Part shown: positions 37,001 through 45,978 of the stretch, one piece after another
How the letters are laid out: each line of letters begins with the position of its first letter
How positions within the stretch are numbered: position 1 is the first letter of the stretch
Assembly: GCF_000010345.1 (NCBI RefSeq)
Contig: NC_009663.1
Location: forward strand, 744,001 to 808,000
DNA from: Sulfurovum sp. NBC37-1
GTDB lineage: Bacteria > Campylobacterota > Campylobacteria > Campylobacterales > Sulfurovaceae
DNA: 64,000 nucleotides
Direction of reading: 5' to 3'
Made by a program: the position numbers and the translations under genes
The notes under the pieces: model-generated
The model's input: only the letters and a program-made list of their open reading frames with translations
What the model was told of the DNA's origin: nothing
Database searches by the model: none

Positions 37001-37109
37001 AGGGGTATTTTCCTTATATACATTGAATAGGGAGTACAGGCCTGTTATGAATACAGAACATCTGCCTCACAACAGGCATATCAATATTGGTATGGGTTAT
37101 ATGAATTTT

Positions 37110-37391
37110 TCAGGAAAATAACGGGGGAGCGTGTGCGTCAAAACCTTTAAAAGTTTCGAAAACAAAGAGGGATTGATATAGTGCTATTTTTTGATAAAGA
37201 ATACTGTCTATAAGAGGCAGGGTAACAGAGTCAGGTGTGTCGCCGTTATGAAGATTTTTGACAACGATACATACTTTACAATTATCATGGGATGCAAGTG
37301 CATCGTGATGTATATGTGTCGCTCCGAGATAGGACGAGAAAAGATAGAAAAGAAGAAGAAAATGTACGATACGTTGTTGAAACCGTTTCAT
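37110..37391 (-). CDS. Small secreted His/Cys protein of the zinc locus
   Basis: A 93-aa protein with a signal peptide (LLLFYLFSSYLGA), then THIHHD, NCKVC and LHNGD, that is, clustered His and a CxxC that could bind metal. It ends FKGFDAHAPP. The layout (signal peptide, His/Cys cluster, second hydrophobic stretch, Pro-Pro tail) recalls DUF2946-like proteins and the two small proteins at 48679 and 52852. It is the first gene before the porin/znuAB operon, 110 bp away. Function unknown. Confidence 0.55.
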   Translation of the reverse strand: MKRFQQRIVHFLLLFYLFSSYLGATHIHHDALASHDNCKVCIVVKNLHNGDTPDSVTLPLIDSILYQKIALYQSLFVFETFKGFDAHAPPLFS

Positions 37392-37735
37392 ACATTTCTC
37401 CTTTTTTTATAGAAGTATAGCTTATTTTTGGTTTTTTTCAAAAGCTATGAGCACAGACATACATGGATACGGCAATAACGATAACGATGAGGTAGCTGTG
37501 ACAGATACCTTGATGTGTATGAGGTTTGAGAGCTTTTTTACGAATGTAATATATGGGTAGGTATCATGTATCTGTTCCCCTCTTTGCGCTAGAAGTGATT
37601 TAATATCAAAATTTTCACTATTGTATGGACAATGGGCTAATGTGTCATGGCACTTAGATTTCAGTCTAAGTGCCATTCCTTGTCCAAAGGAGAATACGGT
37701 TGGACTTACCTTTCATATCAAAAGTGCCAAAAGTT
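37392..37735. other. 344-bp gap with a perfect 12-bp stem-loop
   Basis: No convincing gene; an 84-codon minus frame (37422-37676) has no family resemblance and no good ribosome site. The stem-loop at 37647-37676 (ATGGCACTTAGA / TCTAAGTGCCAT, 6-nt loop) lies about 60 nt past the multicopper oxidase stop and may end its transcript, although no T-run follows on the minus strand. Confidence 0.4.
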
Positions 37736-39193
37736 TTAAACTACTGTAAACTGACCCATCATGGCATTATTTTCATGCTCTAAAAAGTGGCAGTGATACA
37801 TGTATGGTACAGTTGCATCAGTATAATCAGTCATCTTGACCAGGAGTTTGACAGTTTCGTTGCCTTTCAAGTAGACTACATCTTTGTACCCTTTTTCATT
37901 TTCAAGTACATTTGCAGCACTGTCGTTACGCTCAATAACTCTGAAATGTGTGGCATGAATATGGAAATTGTGATCCATACCCATCATATTGTTTACTTCC
38001 CAGATCTCAGTATCTCCCAGAGGAACCACTTCATCTATTCTCTTCATATCCATCGCTTTTCCATTGATGGTAAATACCATGTTTCGCATACCGAGATTGA
38101 ATTTTCTTGTATTTGTGACAAGTGATAGGTCTATAGGGTCAAGCTCTGCAAGTGTGTTTGGCAATGAAGTGACTGCTGTAGCATCTTTACTCACATTGAC
38201 TGTCATAAATGTTTTATTGTTTTTGTATTCATGCAGTGTAAAAGATGCTCCAGAGTCATTGCTTAAATCTACAACAATCTCTGCTCTTTCGCCTGGAGAG
38301 AGTACAAGACGCGTCATAGAAACAGGGGCTTCCAAAAGAGAGTTGTCTCCACCTATTTGTTTAAAACTTTTCCCATTTGAGAATCCTAAGTCATAGACTG
38401 AAGAGTTTGAACCATTGAGAAGACGGAAACGGATCTCTTTTGCTTCTGCTTCAAAAGTTGGTTCTATCGCACCATTAGTGATAAATACATCTCCTATATA
38501 TCCTCTGGAGATTTGCATCTGTGTCGGACTGTAATCCAAGGCTGTTTTATCTGCTGTGAAGAAACGGTCCTGAAGTACCACAGGAATATCGTCAATACCA
38601 TATCGGTTTGGAAGGTCTAAAGTTTTACTCTCATCATCTTCAATAATGATCATTCCTGCCAAGCCCTGATACACATGATGTGGTGTCTTATGATGCGTAT
38701 GCGGGTGATACCAGTTTGTACATGCATTCTGATTTACGGTATATTGTGCTGACCATGTTGCCCCTGGAGCTATTGTCTGGTGCGGTGTACCATCCATATT
38801 GGCAGGTACATGCATACCATGACCGTGCATAGTGACTTCTTCAGAAAGATTGTTTGTATAGTTCAACGAGACATTATCTCCATTTGTAAGTAACAGTGTA
38901 GGTCCGAGGTAGGTGCTGCTAATGGAAAAAGTATTGGTGAGGATACCATCAAAAAACTCATGTTGGGCTTTATTTACATTGAGGTCAAAGTGTTTCACAC
39001 CATTTCTGTCGATAGGTTTAATGAGTGCAGGTATCGGAAGTGCCTTTGGAGCGACTGCCGGTGGAGGGGTAGCAGTACCGCTTTCTCCATCATTTCCCCG
39101 TCTTTTCCATCTTCTCGCTTCAGCACCCTCTGTCCCGATAAACAGATACATTGCTGCGATTCCACTAAGTCCTAAAAAATTTCTTCTTTTCAT
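37736..39193 (-). CDS. Periplasmic multicopper oxidase (CueO/CopA-oxidase type)
   Basis: A 485-aa three-cupredoxin oxidase. Copper motifs are complete: HGHGMH, WYHPHTHHK, HNFHIHATHF and YHCHFLEHENNAMM (type 1, 2 and 3 sites). The N-terminus MKRRNFLGLSG is Tat-like, followed by a Pro-rich linker. Such enzymes oxidise Cu(I) in the periplasm and help copper tolerance. ATG 39193 has AAGGAT upstream. The 38-bp regulatory element (39239-39276) lies 46 bp upstream. A related gene begins at 63732. Confidence 0.9.
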   Translation of the reverse strand: MKRRNFLGLSGIAAMYLFIGTEGAEARRWKRRGNDGESGTATPPPAVAPKALPIPALIKPIDRNGVKHFDLNVNKAQHEFFDGILTNTFSISSTYLGPTLLLTNGDNVSLNYTNNLSEEVTMHGHGMHVPANMDGTPHQTIAPGATWSAQYTVNQNACTNWYHPHTHHKTPHHVYQGLAGMIIIEDDESKTLDLPNRYGIDDIPVVLQDRFFTADKTALDYSPTQMQISRGYIGDVFITNGAIEPTFEAEAKEIRFRLLNGSNSSVYDLGFSNGKSFKQIGGDNSLLEAPVSMTRLVLSPGERAEIVVDLSNDSGASFTLHEYKNNKTFMTVNVSKDATAVTSLPNTLAELDPIDLSLVTNTRKFNLGMRNMVFTINGKAMDMKRIDEVVPLGDTEIWEVNNMMGMDHNFHIHATHFRVIERNDSAANVLENEKGYKDVVYLKGNETVKLLVKMTDYTDATVPYMYHCHFLEHENNAMMGQFTVV

Positions 39194-39238
39194 GTTATAT
39201 CCTTTTTTATAGTTATACAAGAAGTTTAACCCAACAAA

Positions 39239-39276
39239 ATGACGAAAAAGTGATGCCAATATGAAAAAATTATGAA
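39239..39276 (-). promoter_or_regulatory. 38-bp regulatory element, copy 1
   Basis: These 38 bases are identical to 40274-40311. On the minus strand they contain TTCATAATTTT then TTCATATTGG, a direct repeat about one helix turn apart, as OmpR-family regulators prefer. The element sits 46 bp before the multicopper oxidase start. Confidence 0.6.
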
Positions 39277-39416
39277 CAGATTGTTTCTTGTGCGGATTAA
39301 AAAAGTAGGAGATGAAGTGTAAAAAAGAACAGCTGTGGATCACTGTTCTTTTTTATGATATTCTGATCTTAGGGGTCTACAGTTGTATTGTGATCATCAT
39401 AGTCAGAATATTGTTT

Positions 39417-40205
39417 CTAATCATCATCATAGTGGTTCCAAGTACCGTCACGGTCATCATCATCCATATGGTCAGACCTGCTCTTGTTGTTATCATTATC
39501 TATATAGTCAGGCTTGCTATTGTTGTCATCATCATAGTGGTTCCAAGTACCGTCACGGTCATCATCATCCATATAGTCAGGCCTGCTATTGTTGTCATCG
39601 TCATCAAGTACGTTGGGTATGCCATCTAGGTCATCATCCTCGTAAGCATTACAGGTACCGTCATCATCTCGGTCGTCATAACTATCCACCATACCGTTCT
39701 GGTTACGGTCCATTACCGGCATATCGTTCACCGTCATATTGTCCGTAGGTATTTTAACATAGAGACAGTCATCAATAACATGGTCTCCGTCCACATCTTT
39801 GACATCACTGTATTGCATAGGAAGTGGGATATGCCCTATATTCATATCTTCTGTAACCTTAAAGGTTTTACCTGTTGTATTTCCTGTGTCAAAACCAACC
39901 TGCGTGATGCATCGGTTTGCAGGATCTTTCTCATTGGTCGTCATTATCATCGTACAGTTTGTATCTGTTGGGATGTTGATTTCGAACGGATGCTGTGATG
40001 TTCCGTTGTTGTTTGAAGTCACCTGTGCATAATAGCTGTCTTCACAAAATGCTTCGATGAATGTACCCGGTACGGTACCGGAAACAGTTGCCATTGTGGC
40101 AGAAGTTGCCGTACCTGCCGGGGTGGAAGATCCTCCTCCGCTGCAGCCGATGATAAATGGCACTACCGCTGAACCTAAGCCAAAATTTTTTATATACCCT
40201 TTCAT
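39417..40205 (-). CDS. Asp-rich repeat lipoprotein (calcium-binding type)
   Basis: A 262-aa protein: signal peptide and lipobox (FIIGCSGGG), a beta-type domain to about residue 140, then Asp-rich repeats (DVDGDHVIDDC, DRNQNGMVDSYDD, DDLDGIPNVLDDDD) like EF-hand/thrombospondin type 3 loops that bind calcium or other divalent metals. The last part is a tandem 105-bp repeat. Just beyond the TAG the frame continues with similar residues (YSDYDDHN) to a second stop. It shares the 38-bp upstream element with the multicopper oxidase, which suggests co-regulation. Confidence 0.72.
   Translation of the reverse strand: MKGYIKNFGLGSAVVPFIIGCSGGGSSTPAGTATSATMATVSGTVPGTFIEAFCEDSYYAQVTSNNNGTSQHPFEINIPTDTNCTMIMTTNEKDPANRCITQVGFDTGNTTGKTFKVTEDMNIGHIPLPMQYSDVKDVDGDHVIDDCLYVKIPTDNMTVNDMPVMDRNQNGMVDSYDDRDDDGTCNAYEDDDLDGIPNVLDDDDNNSRPDYMDDDDRDGTWNHYDDDNNSKPDYIDNDNNKSRSDHMDDDDRDGTWNHYDDD
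39421..39630 (-). repeat. Tandem 105-bp coding repeat
   Basis: Units 39421-39525 and 39526-39630 start with the same 49 bases and then diverge. 105 bp equals 35 codons, so copy-number changes keep the frame of the Asp-rich lipoprotein. Confidence 0.65.
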
Positions 40206-40273
40206 ATGAGTCCTTTTTATTGTAGTTGTACAAGCCCAAAGACTTATACTTATGAAAACTATAACTTATAGAT

Positions 40274-40311
40274 ATGACGAAAAAGTGATGCCAATATGAA
40301 AAAATTATGAA
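40274..40311 (-). promoter_or_regulatory. 38-bp regulatory element, copy 2
   Basis: Identical to 39239-39276, located 69 bp before the lipoprotein start and overlapping the last codons of the histidine kinase gene. Probable binding site of the response regulator at 41524-42177. Confidence 0.6.
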
Positions 40312-41537
40312 TGGAAGGTGATCATAGTGATATATCTGTTTTTATGATGCTCCGTGGTCACTGTAAAATTCAGCTTCTCGGAAAGGCGTTTTATGATCTT
40401 TGTGCCGATCCTGGTCGATTTGAAGAGGTTGTCCTCCTTGTCTTTTGGGATATTACTGATGATAAGCGTTTTCTTCGCCGCATCAATGGCCATATCAATA
40501 GTGGTCCCTTTTTTGGTGTGTATTGATACATTTTCATACATCGCCTGGATCACCTGTAAAATGGGTTTCTTGTAGGAGTAAATGGTGAAGTCCTCACGCC
40601 AGTCTGCATCGATGGTGATCTGGTTGAGTTCGAGCAGAGGCTGGAATTTCTTCTGCATATCTTCAAAAACAGCTTTCATGGAGATATCGCTTTTATGGGT
40701 GTTTTGTATATCGAGCTCCACCCCTTCGAGAAAAAGGATATCCTGAATGATCTCTTTAATACCCTCTATGTCTGTATTGGTCTCCTTGACATACTCTTTG
40801 ACGGTATCAGGAGAGGTATCGTTGGCCAGTGAAGAGAGTCTCGCCTGCATAATGGCGATGGGAGACTTCAGCTGATGGGTGATCTCCTTGAACATGTCAT
40901 GCTTTTTTTCATACAGCAACTTGTTTTTTTTGAGCAGATTGAGGATCGCCATACGCAACTCCTGGATCTCGTAACTGTCTGAAGGGCATTGTGTCGTCGT
41001 ATCTTTTTCCTGTTCGAGGTTATGACAGGAGTTTACCAGGCATTTGAGCGGAGAGAAGAGCTTTCTGTGTAAAAGATAAATGATGAATGTAAAGAGAATG
41101 GAGACAATAAGAAAGACATAGAACAAAATGTATCTCATATTGTTCAGTTGACTCTCAATGTATTTTTTTGACATGGAAAGCTGTATATAGGAGCCGTCTT
41201 TTAAAATCAGTATTTTTTCATATTCTTTGTGCCTAATGTCTTCTTTTCTGGTAAAGTAGTCCACATTCACAGAGGCAAAATCATTGTTGAGGGTACAGAG
41301 TGTACACATTTTCTGACTCTGGGTATTACAGGTATTAAAATTTTTATTTTTTATCTCTTGGCTTGTCAGGTGTTCGAGAGAGTTTGCAATGAATTTCAGG
41401 TTGTCCCGGTACTCACTTTTCAAGTGGTTTTCATAGACATTCAAAGAAACCGTGGACATTAAAATAAGGGCACCGTAAAGGCTGCCCAAAAGCAGCAGAA
41501 GGGTTTTATTTTCCAAAGAAGGTCTAAAAAAGTTCAA
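40305..41537 (-). CDS. Sensor histidine kinase, divergent, with periplasmic Cys cluster
   Basis: A 410-aa two-TM kinase. The periplasmic domain (about residues 30-130) holds NTCNTQSQKMCTLCTLNN, three Cys that could bind copper or sense redox state. The H-box is EITHQLKSPIAIM. The ATPase part is degenerate: an N-box-like YENVSIHTKKG is present but no clear DxGxG box. It overlaps the regulator gene by 14 bp. Last gene of the RND-pump cluster, so it most likely reports periplasmic metal. Confidence 0.8.
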   Translation of the reverse strand: MNFFRPSLENKTLLLLLGSLYGALILMSTVSLNVYENHLKSEYRDNLKFIANSLEHLTSQEIKNKNFNTCNTQSQKMCTLCTLNNDFASVNVDYFTRKEDIRHKEYEKILILKDGSYIQLSMSKKYIESQLNNMRYILFYVFLIVSILFTFIIYLLHRKLFSPLKCLVNSCHNLEQEKDTTTQCPSDSYEIQELRMAILNLLKKNKLLYEKKHDMFKEITHQLKSPIAIMQARLSSLANDTSPDTVKEYVKETNTDIEGIKEIIQDILFLEGVELDIQNTHKSDISMKAVFEDMQKKFQPLLELNQITIDADWREDFTIYSYKKPILQVIQAMYENVSIHTKKGTTIDMAIDAAKKTLIISNIPKDKEDNLFKSTRIGTKIIKRLSEKLNFTVTTEHHKNRYITMITFHS

Positions 41538-42177
41538 TCATATATCCTCTCGTCTTAAATGTCTTGATGATATCAACGGGCAGTTTTTTTCTGATCTTGC
41601 CGATGGTTACCGTTATGGTGTTGGGCAAAATATCGTCAGGATGTGCATAAAGTGCATAGATCAACTCCTGTGCCGTGAAGAGTTTGTTGGCATTTTCCAA
41701 AAGGAAAAAAAGAAGTGCGTTCTCTTTTTGGCTCAGCAGGATCATATTGCCTTCATAATGGATCTGCTTGTTGGCCATATTGAATTGCAACCCTTTATAG
41801 CTGACCTGCTCGGGAAATTTTTTCCGAAGCTGTGCATTGATCCTTGCTGCCAGCTCCCTGACATCAAAAGGCTTCTCAAGATAGTCATTTGCTCCAAGAG
41901 AAAGTCCCTTTATTTTATCATCCACTGTACTGTAGGCACTTGTTATGATAATACCTGTATCTATATTTTGAGCATGAATGAGCCCTATTGCCATAAGCCC
42001 TATATCTGCATCATTGATATTTCTGTCCAGGATGGCGATATCATAATGATGCTGCTTCAGATATGCTTCAATATCGTTTAATGTGGAGACATGGTCGATA
42101 AGATAATAATGCTCAAGATACTGCATGACCAGCTTGGCAAGTTTGTCATCATCTTCCAGATATAATATACGTTTCAT
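41524..42177 (-). CDS. OmpR-family response regulator
   Basis: A 217-aa regulator: receiver domain with the phospho-Asp in IAILDRNIND, Lys in YLEKPFD, and a C-terminal winged helix (LFTAQELIYALYAHP, NTITVTIGKIRKKL). It is translationally linked to the kinase downstream. Candidate targets are the two 38-bp elements and the RND-pump operon in which it lies. By context it is a copper/silver regulator of CusR/CopR or CrdR type; that is inference. Confidence 0.88.
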   Translation of the reverse strand: MKRILYLEDDDKLAKLVMQYLEHYYLIDHVSTLNDIEAYLKQHHYDIAILDRNINDADIGLMAIGLIHAQNIDTGIIITSAYSTVDDKIKGLSLGANDYLEKPFDVRELAARINAQLRKKFPEQVSYKGLQFNMANKQIHYEGNMILLSQKENALLFFLLENANKLFTAQELIYALYAHPDDILPNTITVTIGKIRKKLPVDIIKTFKTRGYMIELF

Positions 42178-42192
42178 AATATACTTTTCCCG

Positions 42193-42603
42193 TTACTTTG
42201 GTTTTTTACCATACTCTTCTATGGAGTAGTTGTCATATATCCATTCGGCAACAGTCTGATACTCCTCTTCGCTCATATCTGTAATGGCCGGCATAATATC
42301 AAATCTGGCAACTGCCTTGTCATCGCACATATAGTAAGTAAAAGAGGGATGTTTGATATACTCTTTTATAAATGAGACGACCACAAATCTGTGGATGTCT
42401 TTGTCATATACTTTTATTCTCTTTTTAAGACGCCTTGAAATTTCATTCATCGGTGGTGCTTTCAGTGAATGTTTTTCTTTGGCAAAGTCATATTTTTTAA
42501 CCTCATACCTGTGGCAGGAGGCACATTTTTTATCAAAAACAGCCCGGCCGTCCATAGCCGATAAGCCTGAAAGTAATAATCCTGATAAAAATAAATATTT
42601 CAT
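42193..42603 (-). CDS. Monohaem cytochrome c, 136 aa
   Basis: A short signal peptide precedes KKCASCHRYEV, the haem-attachment CXXCH. A Met for the sixth ligand is likely in DIMPAITDMSEEEY. The protein is periplasmic. It lies 15 nt upstream of the regulator gene and 3 nt downstream of the Cys-Gly-Lys peptide gene, so it belongs to the metal operon. The second metal cluster has its own monohaem cytochrome (55529). Electron transfer to or from metal is a guess. Confidence 0.78.
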   Translation of the reverse strand: MKYLFLSGLLLSGLSAMDGRAVFDKKCASCHRYEVKKYDFAKEKHSLKAPPMNEISRRLKKRIKVYDKDIHRFVVVSFIKEYIKHPSFTYYMCDDKAVARFDIMPAITDMSEEEYQTVAEWIYDNYSIEEYGKKPK

Positions 42604-42606
42604 GAG

Positions 42607-42915
42607 TTACCTTTTGGGGTTGCAGGAACCGCATTTTGAACCATGTGAGGTTCCTCCATTACATTTTGTGTCGGAAGTACCGCATTTGGAACCATGGGAA
42701 ATGCCATCTTTTGACTGTTTCAGCATTTCAAATCTAGACTTTTCCAAAGGTTTTGTCTCACTTTTATTGTGTTCACTTCCGTTTGCGGTATAGTTGTCTG
42801 CCATACTCAAAACTGAAAAATTTAATGCAAATATCATCAGAAGCATTCTCATTTTTGGCTTCTGTAGTTGTCCAGTGACATTTAATACTTTTGTCGTACT
42901 TGTTATGCGTATCAT
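42607..42915 (-). CDS. Small secreted peptide with HGSKCG repeats
   Basis: A 102-aa protein with a hydrophobic segment (MLLMIFALNFSVLSMA) and a C-terminal tail of repeats SHGSKCGT, TKCNGG, SHGSKCGSCN. His and Cys in this spacing should bind soft metals such as Cu(I). ATG 42915 follows AAGGAGG by 8 nt and lies just after the RND-pump stop; an internal ATG (42852) would start closer to the signal peptide. Related tails are in the proteins at 54962 and 55529. Confidence 0.6.
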   Translation of the reverse strand: MIRITSTTKVLNVTGQLQKPKMRMLLMIFALNFSVLSMADNYTANGSEHNKSETKPLEKSRFEMLKQSKDGISHGSKCGTSDTKCNGGTSHGSKCGSCNPKR

Positions 42916-45900
42916 TTAGTTTTCCTCCTTTTTAAAAAACAATACATACAACCCTGGTAAAACAAGGAGAGTGAGTAGTGTAGAAGAGATGATGCCTCCT
43001 GTCACAACCACCGAAAGCGGATACTGTATCTCTGAACCGACACCTGTGGCATAAAGCAGTGGCAAAATACCGAAGAGCGTGGTAAAGGCTGTCATGAGTA
43101 CCGGTCTGAGACGTAACAGTGTGGCATCTTTTACCATATCCACCATTTTGACATGAGGGAATTTCTTCCGTAATTCATCAATGAAAGATACCAGTACTAT
43201 CCCGTTGAGGATAGCAATGGCGAAGATGGCAATGAAACCGACGATAGCGGAAACACTCAGGTATTCGCCGCTGATGAGCAGCCCCACGATCCCGCCTATC
43301 ATTCCCAGCGGTACGCCGAGCAGGATGAGGAAGGCTTTTTTGAACGAGTTGAATGCCGTATAGAGCAGCAGCAGGATCAGCAGCAGTGTGACAGGGATGA
43401 TCATTGCCAGTGTAGCTGTGGCTTCCTGCATATTCTTGAAGTCCCCGGCCCATTTGATGTAGTACCCGTTGGGGATATTCACCTCTTTTTTTATCTTTGC
43501 ATCTGCCTCTTCAACAAAGGACGCAATGTCTCTTCCTTCAACTTCCATGGAAAGTACCATGTAACGGCTCAGATCTTCACGTTTAATAAACGAAGGTCCC
43601 TGTATGACTTTGATGTCACATACTTCATCGAGTCGTACCATTTTTCCTGTATTGCTACGCAGCAGTACGGCTTTAATGCTTGCTATGTCTTTCTTCGCTC
43701 CCTTTATTTTGGGAACGATACCAAAACGACGGATACCTTCTATTTTTTCGGTGACAGGTTCTTCTCCTATGCCGTTGCGGATGACACGCATCACTTCATC
43801 AACATTGATGCCGTAACGGGAAAGCGCCAGATAGTCAGGTTTTATGGTGATCTGTGCCTGTCCCAGCTGTGATTCTATTTCCGGTCTCTCCAACCCTTCT
43901 ATGCCGGAGACCGCCTGCTGGATCTGGGTGGCGATCCTATCCATGACTTTCTGGTCCTCACCGTAGATCTTTACGGCAAGCTCTGCCTTGACACCTTCAA
44001 GAAGTTCTTCGATACGCATGGAAATAGGCTGCGTCGGTATAAATTGTACAAAAGAAAATGTTTTTTGCAGATCTTCTGTCATAGTGTGTCCCAGTGACTC
44101 CAGGTCTTCGATCCCGGGTTTAAGGGTGAGAAGTATTTCCATATAGTTACCCTGTGCCGTTTCACCTTTTTCACTTCGTCCTATCATTGTAAGCACTGAG
44201 CTTACATCTTTGGAATAGTTTTTAAGTATATATTTTTCAATAGCGTTAGAGGTATCGACACTTTGCCCCAAAGCAGTACCCGGTATGGCGATCACACGGT
44301 ACATGATGGACTCTTCATTGAGTTCAGGCATGAACTCTCGTCCCTGCTGTGTAAGCATTGCAGCAAGAACGGCAAAGATCGCAAAGGTAACGATGATGAC
44401 CTTTTTGGCATTATGCATGGCAAAATTCAGCATAGGTGTGTAGAAACCTTTAATGAAATTCATGAGTGGGGAGTTGGAGTGCTTCCCTGTTTTAAGCATC
44501 ATAAATGAGAGTACGGGTACGAGCAGCAGCGCCACGACAAGAGAACCCAGCATAACAAAGACGATGTCCAGTGCCATGGGAGAGTAGAGCTTTCCTGCAA
44601 GCCCTTCCAGACTAAGCAGAGGTATGAATACAACAGCAATGATCAGCAGGGCAAAAATGACCGGTTTGGCGACTTCTGCGGTTGCCATGGCGATCACTTC
44701 TGCCCGTTCAAGTTTGGGGTTGTCATGCAGCAGTCTAAAGCTGTTTTCCACCACAACGATGGTTCCATCCACGATCATACCGATGGCGATGGCAAGTCCT
44801 GAAAGAGACATGAGGTTGGCAGACATACCATATTCCTGCATCATCAAAAATGCGATAAGCAAAGAGAGCGGTAGGGAGATAATGACGATGAATGCCGAAC
44901 GTAATTCAAAGAGAAACAAAAAGAGTACGATCGCAACAAGAATAGAACCTGTTAAAAGTGCCGAAGTCATTGTATTGACCGCTTTATGGGTGATCTCGGT
45001 CCTGTCATAGATGGTCTCGATGCTCACGCCTTTGGGAAGTGCAGCATTGACAAGCGGGAGTTTTGCCTTGATCGAATCAACGACTTTGGCGGCATTGGTA
45101 CCGCTTCGCTGCAGCACCATACCGAACATCGCTTCTTTCCCGTCAATAGTCACGGCACCGAAACGGGGTGCTGTTCCAGCTTTGACCTCTGCAACATCCG
45201 CAATGGTGACCGCTATGGCATCTTTGCTGCGAATGACAGTGTTCCTGATGTCATCGAGTGTCTGGTAAAAGCCTGCACCGCGAATGAGATACTGCTCCTT
45301 GTTGAACTCCAGGTACTGCCCGCCTGCGGACATGTTGGAACGTTCCAGTGCTTCAATGATCTCATCGTAAGTGGTATTGGTTGCCTGCAGGCGTTTGGGG
45401 TCTATGAGTACATCATACTGCTTGGTAAATCCTCCCCAGCTGATGACATCCTCTACACCGTCAACGGATTTCAGCAGCGGTGTAACAATATACTCCTGTA
45501 TTTCACGTAGTTTGGTTAATGAAAGTTTGCCGCTACTGTCTTTGACTTGATACCAAAAGACTTGTCCCAGTCCTGTTGTATTTGGTCCCATGGTAGGTTT
45601 ACCCCAGCCTTTTGGTATCTCGATAGTGTTGAGACGCTCGGTGACCAGTTGTCTGAGAAAGTAGGTATCATAACCGTCTTCAAAGAAAATGGAGACATAC
45701 GAGAGTCCGAAAATAGAATTTGAGAGTATCATCTTGACACCCGGAAGACCGGACATCGCCGCTTCTATAGGGTAAGTAATGAGTTTCTCAATATCTTCAG
45801 CCGAGTTTCCGGGACTTTCGGTATAGATGACAACCTGCTTGGGTGTAATGTCGGGAAAGGCATCTACCGGAATGTCCTTGTAGGCCTTGTAACCGAAGCT

Positions 45901-45969
45901 CGCAACAGCAATGAAAAGTGCCAGGATCAGGAATTTATACTGTATTAACAGTTCAAAAAAACGTTTCAT
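42916..45969 (-). CDS. Heavy-metal RND efflux pump, CusA/CzcA family
   Basis: A 1017-aa inner-membrane pump that exports metal ions through a tripartite complex using the proton gradient. HME-RND features are DAFPDITPKQVVIYTESPG near the start, and GLAIAIGMIVDGTIVVVEN with the TM4 Asp. Twelve TM segments and two large periplasmic loops are evident. Gene order OMF-MFP-RND (48283 to 42916) is that of Cus systems. Copper/silver is favoured by the Cys/His neighbours; zinc/cobalt cannot be excluded. Confidence 0.92.
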   Translation of the reverse strand: MKRFFELLIQYKFLILALFIAVASFGYKAYKDIPVDAFPDITPKQVVIYTESPGNSAEDIEKLITYPIEAAMSGLPGVKMILSNSIFGLSYVSIFFEDGYDTYFLRQLVTERLNTIEIPKGWGKPTMGPNTTGLGQVFWYQVKDSSGKLSLTKLREIQEYIVTPLLKSVDGVEDVISWGGFTKQYDVLIDPKRLQATNTTYDEIIEALERSNMSAGGQYLEFNKEQYLIRGAGFYQTLDDIRNTVIRSKDAIAVTIADVAEVKAGTAPRFGAVTIDGKEAMFGMVLQRSGTNAAKVVDSIKAKLPLVNAALPKGVSIETIYDRTEITHKAVNTMTSALLTGSILVAIVLFLFLFELRSAFIVIISLPLSLLIAFLMMQEYGMSANLMSLSGLAIAIGMIVDGTIVVVENSFRLLHDNPKLERAEVIAMATAEVAKPVIFALLIIAVVFIPLLSLEGLAGKLYSPMALDIVFVMLGSLVVALLLVPVLSFMMLKTGKHSNSPLMNFIKGFYTPMLNFAMHNAKKVIIVTFAIFAVLAAMLTQQGREFMPELNEESIMYRVIAIPGTALGQSVDTSNAIEKYILKNYSKDVSSVLTMIGRSEKGETAQGNYMEILLTLKPGIEDLESLGHTMTEDLQKTFSFVQFIPTQPISMRIEELLEGVKAELAVKIYGEDQKVMDRIATQIQQAVSGIEGLERPEIESQLGQAQITIKPDYLALSRYGINVDEVMRVIRNGIGEEPVTEKIEGIRRFGIVPKIKGAKKDIASIKAVLLRSNTGKMVRLDEVCDIKVIQGPSFIKREDLSRYMVLSMEVEGRDIASFVEEADAKIKKEVNIPNGYYIKWAGDFKNMQEATATLAMIIPVTLLLILLLLYTAFNSFKKAFLILLGVPLGMIGGIVGLLISGEYLSVSAIVGFIAIFAIAILNGIVLVSFIDELRKKFPHVKMVDMVKDATLLRLRPVLMTAFTTLFGILPLLYATGVGSEIQYPLSVVVTGGIISSTLLTLLVLPGLYVLFFKKEEN

Positions 45970-45978
45970 AATCTACTC

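Noticed and set aside
37422-37676. Minus-strand 84-codon frame downstream of the multicopper oxidase
   Set aside because: No ribosome site, no signal or family pattern, and its 5' end lies within a 12-bp stem-loop.
39417-39630. Possible CRISPR array because of regular short repeats
   Set aside because: The period is 105 bp with coding-frame structure and no unique spacers; it is a coding tandem repeat.
39383-39748. Plus-strand frame rich in His (HHHSGSKYRHGHHHPY repeats) that looks like a metal-binding protein
   Set aside because: It is the complement of the Asp-rich repeats of the minus-strand lipoprotein, which has a signal peptide, lipobox and ribosome site; the His codons are the mirror of GAT codons.
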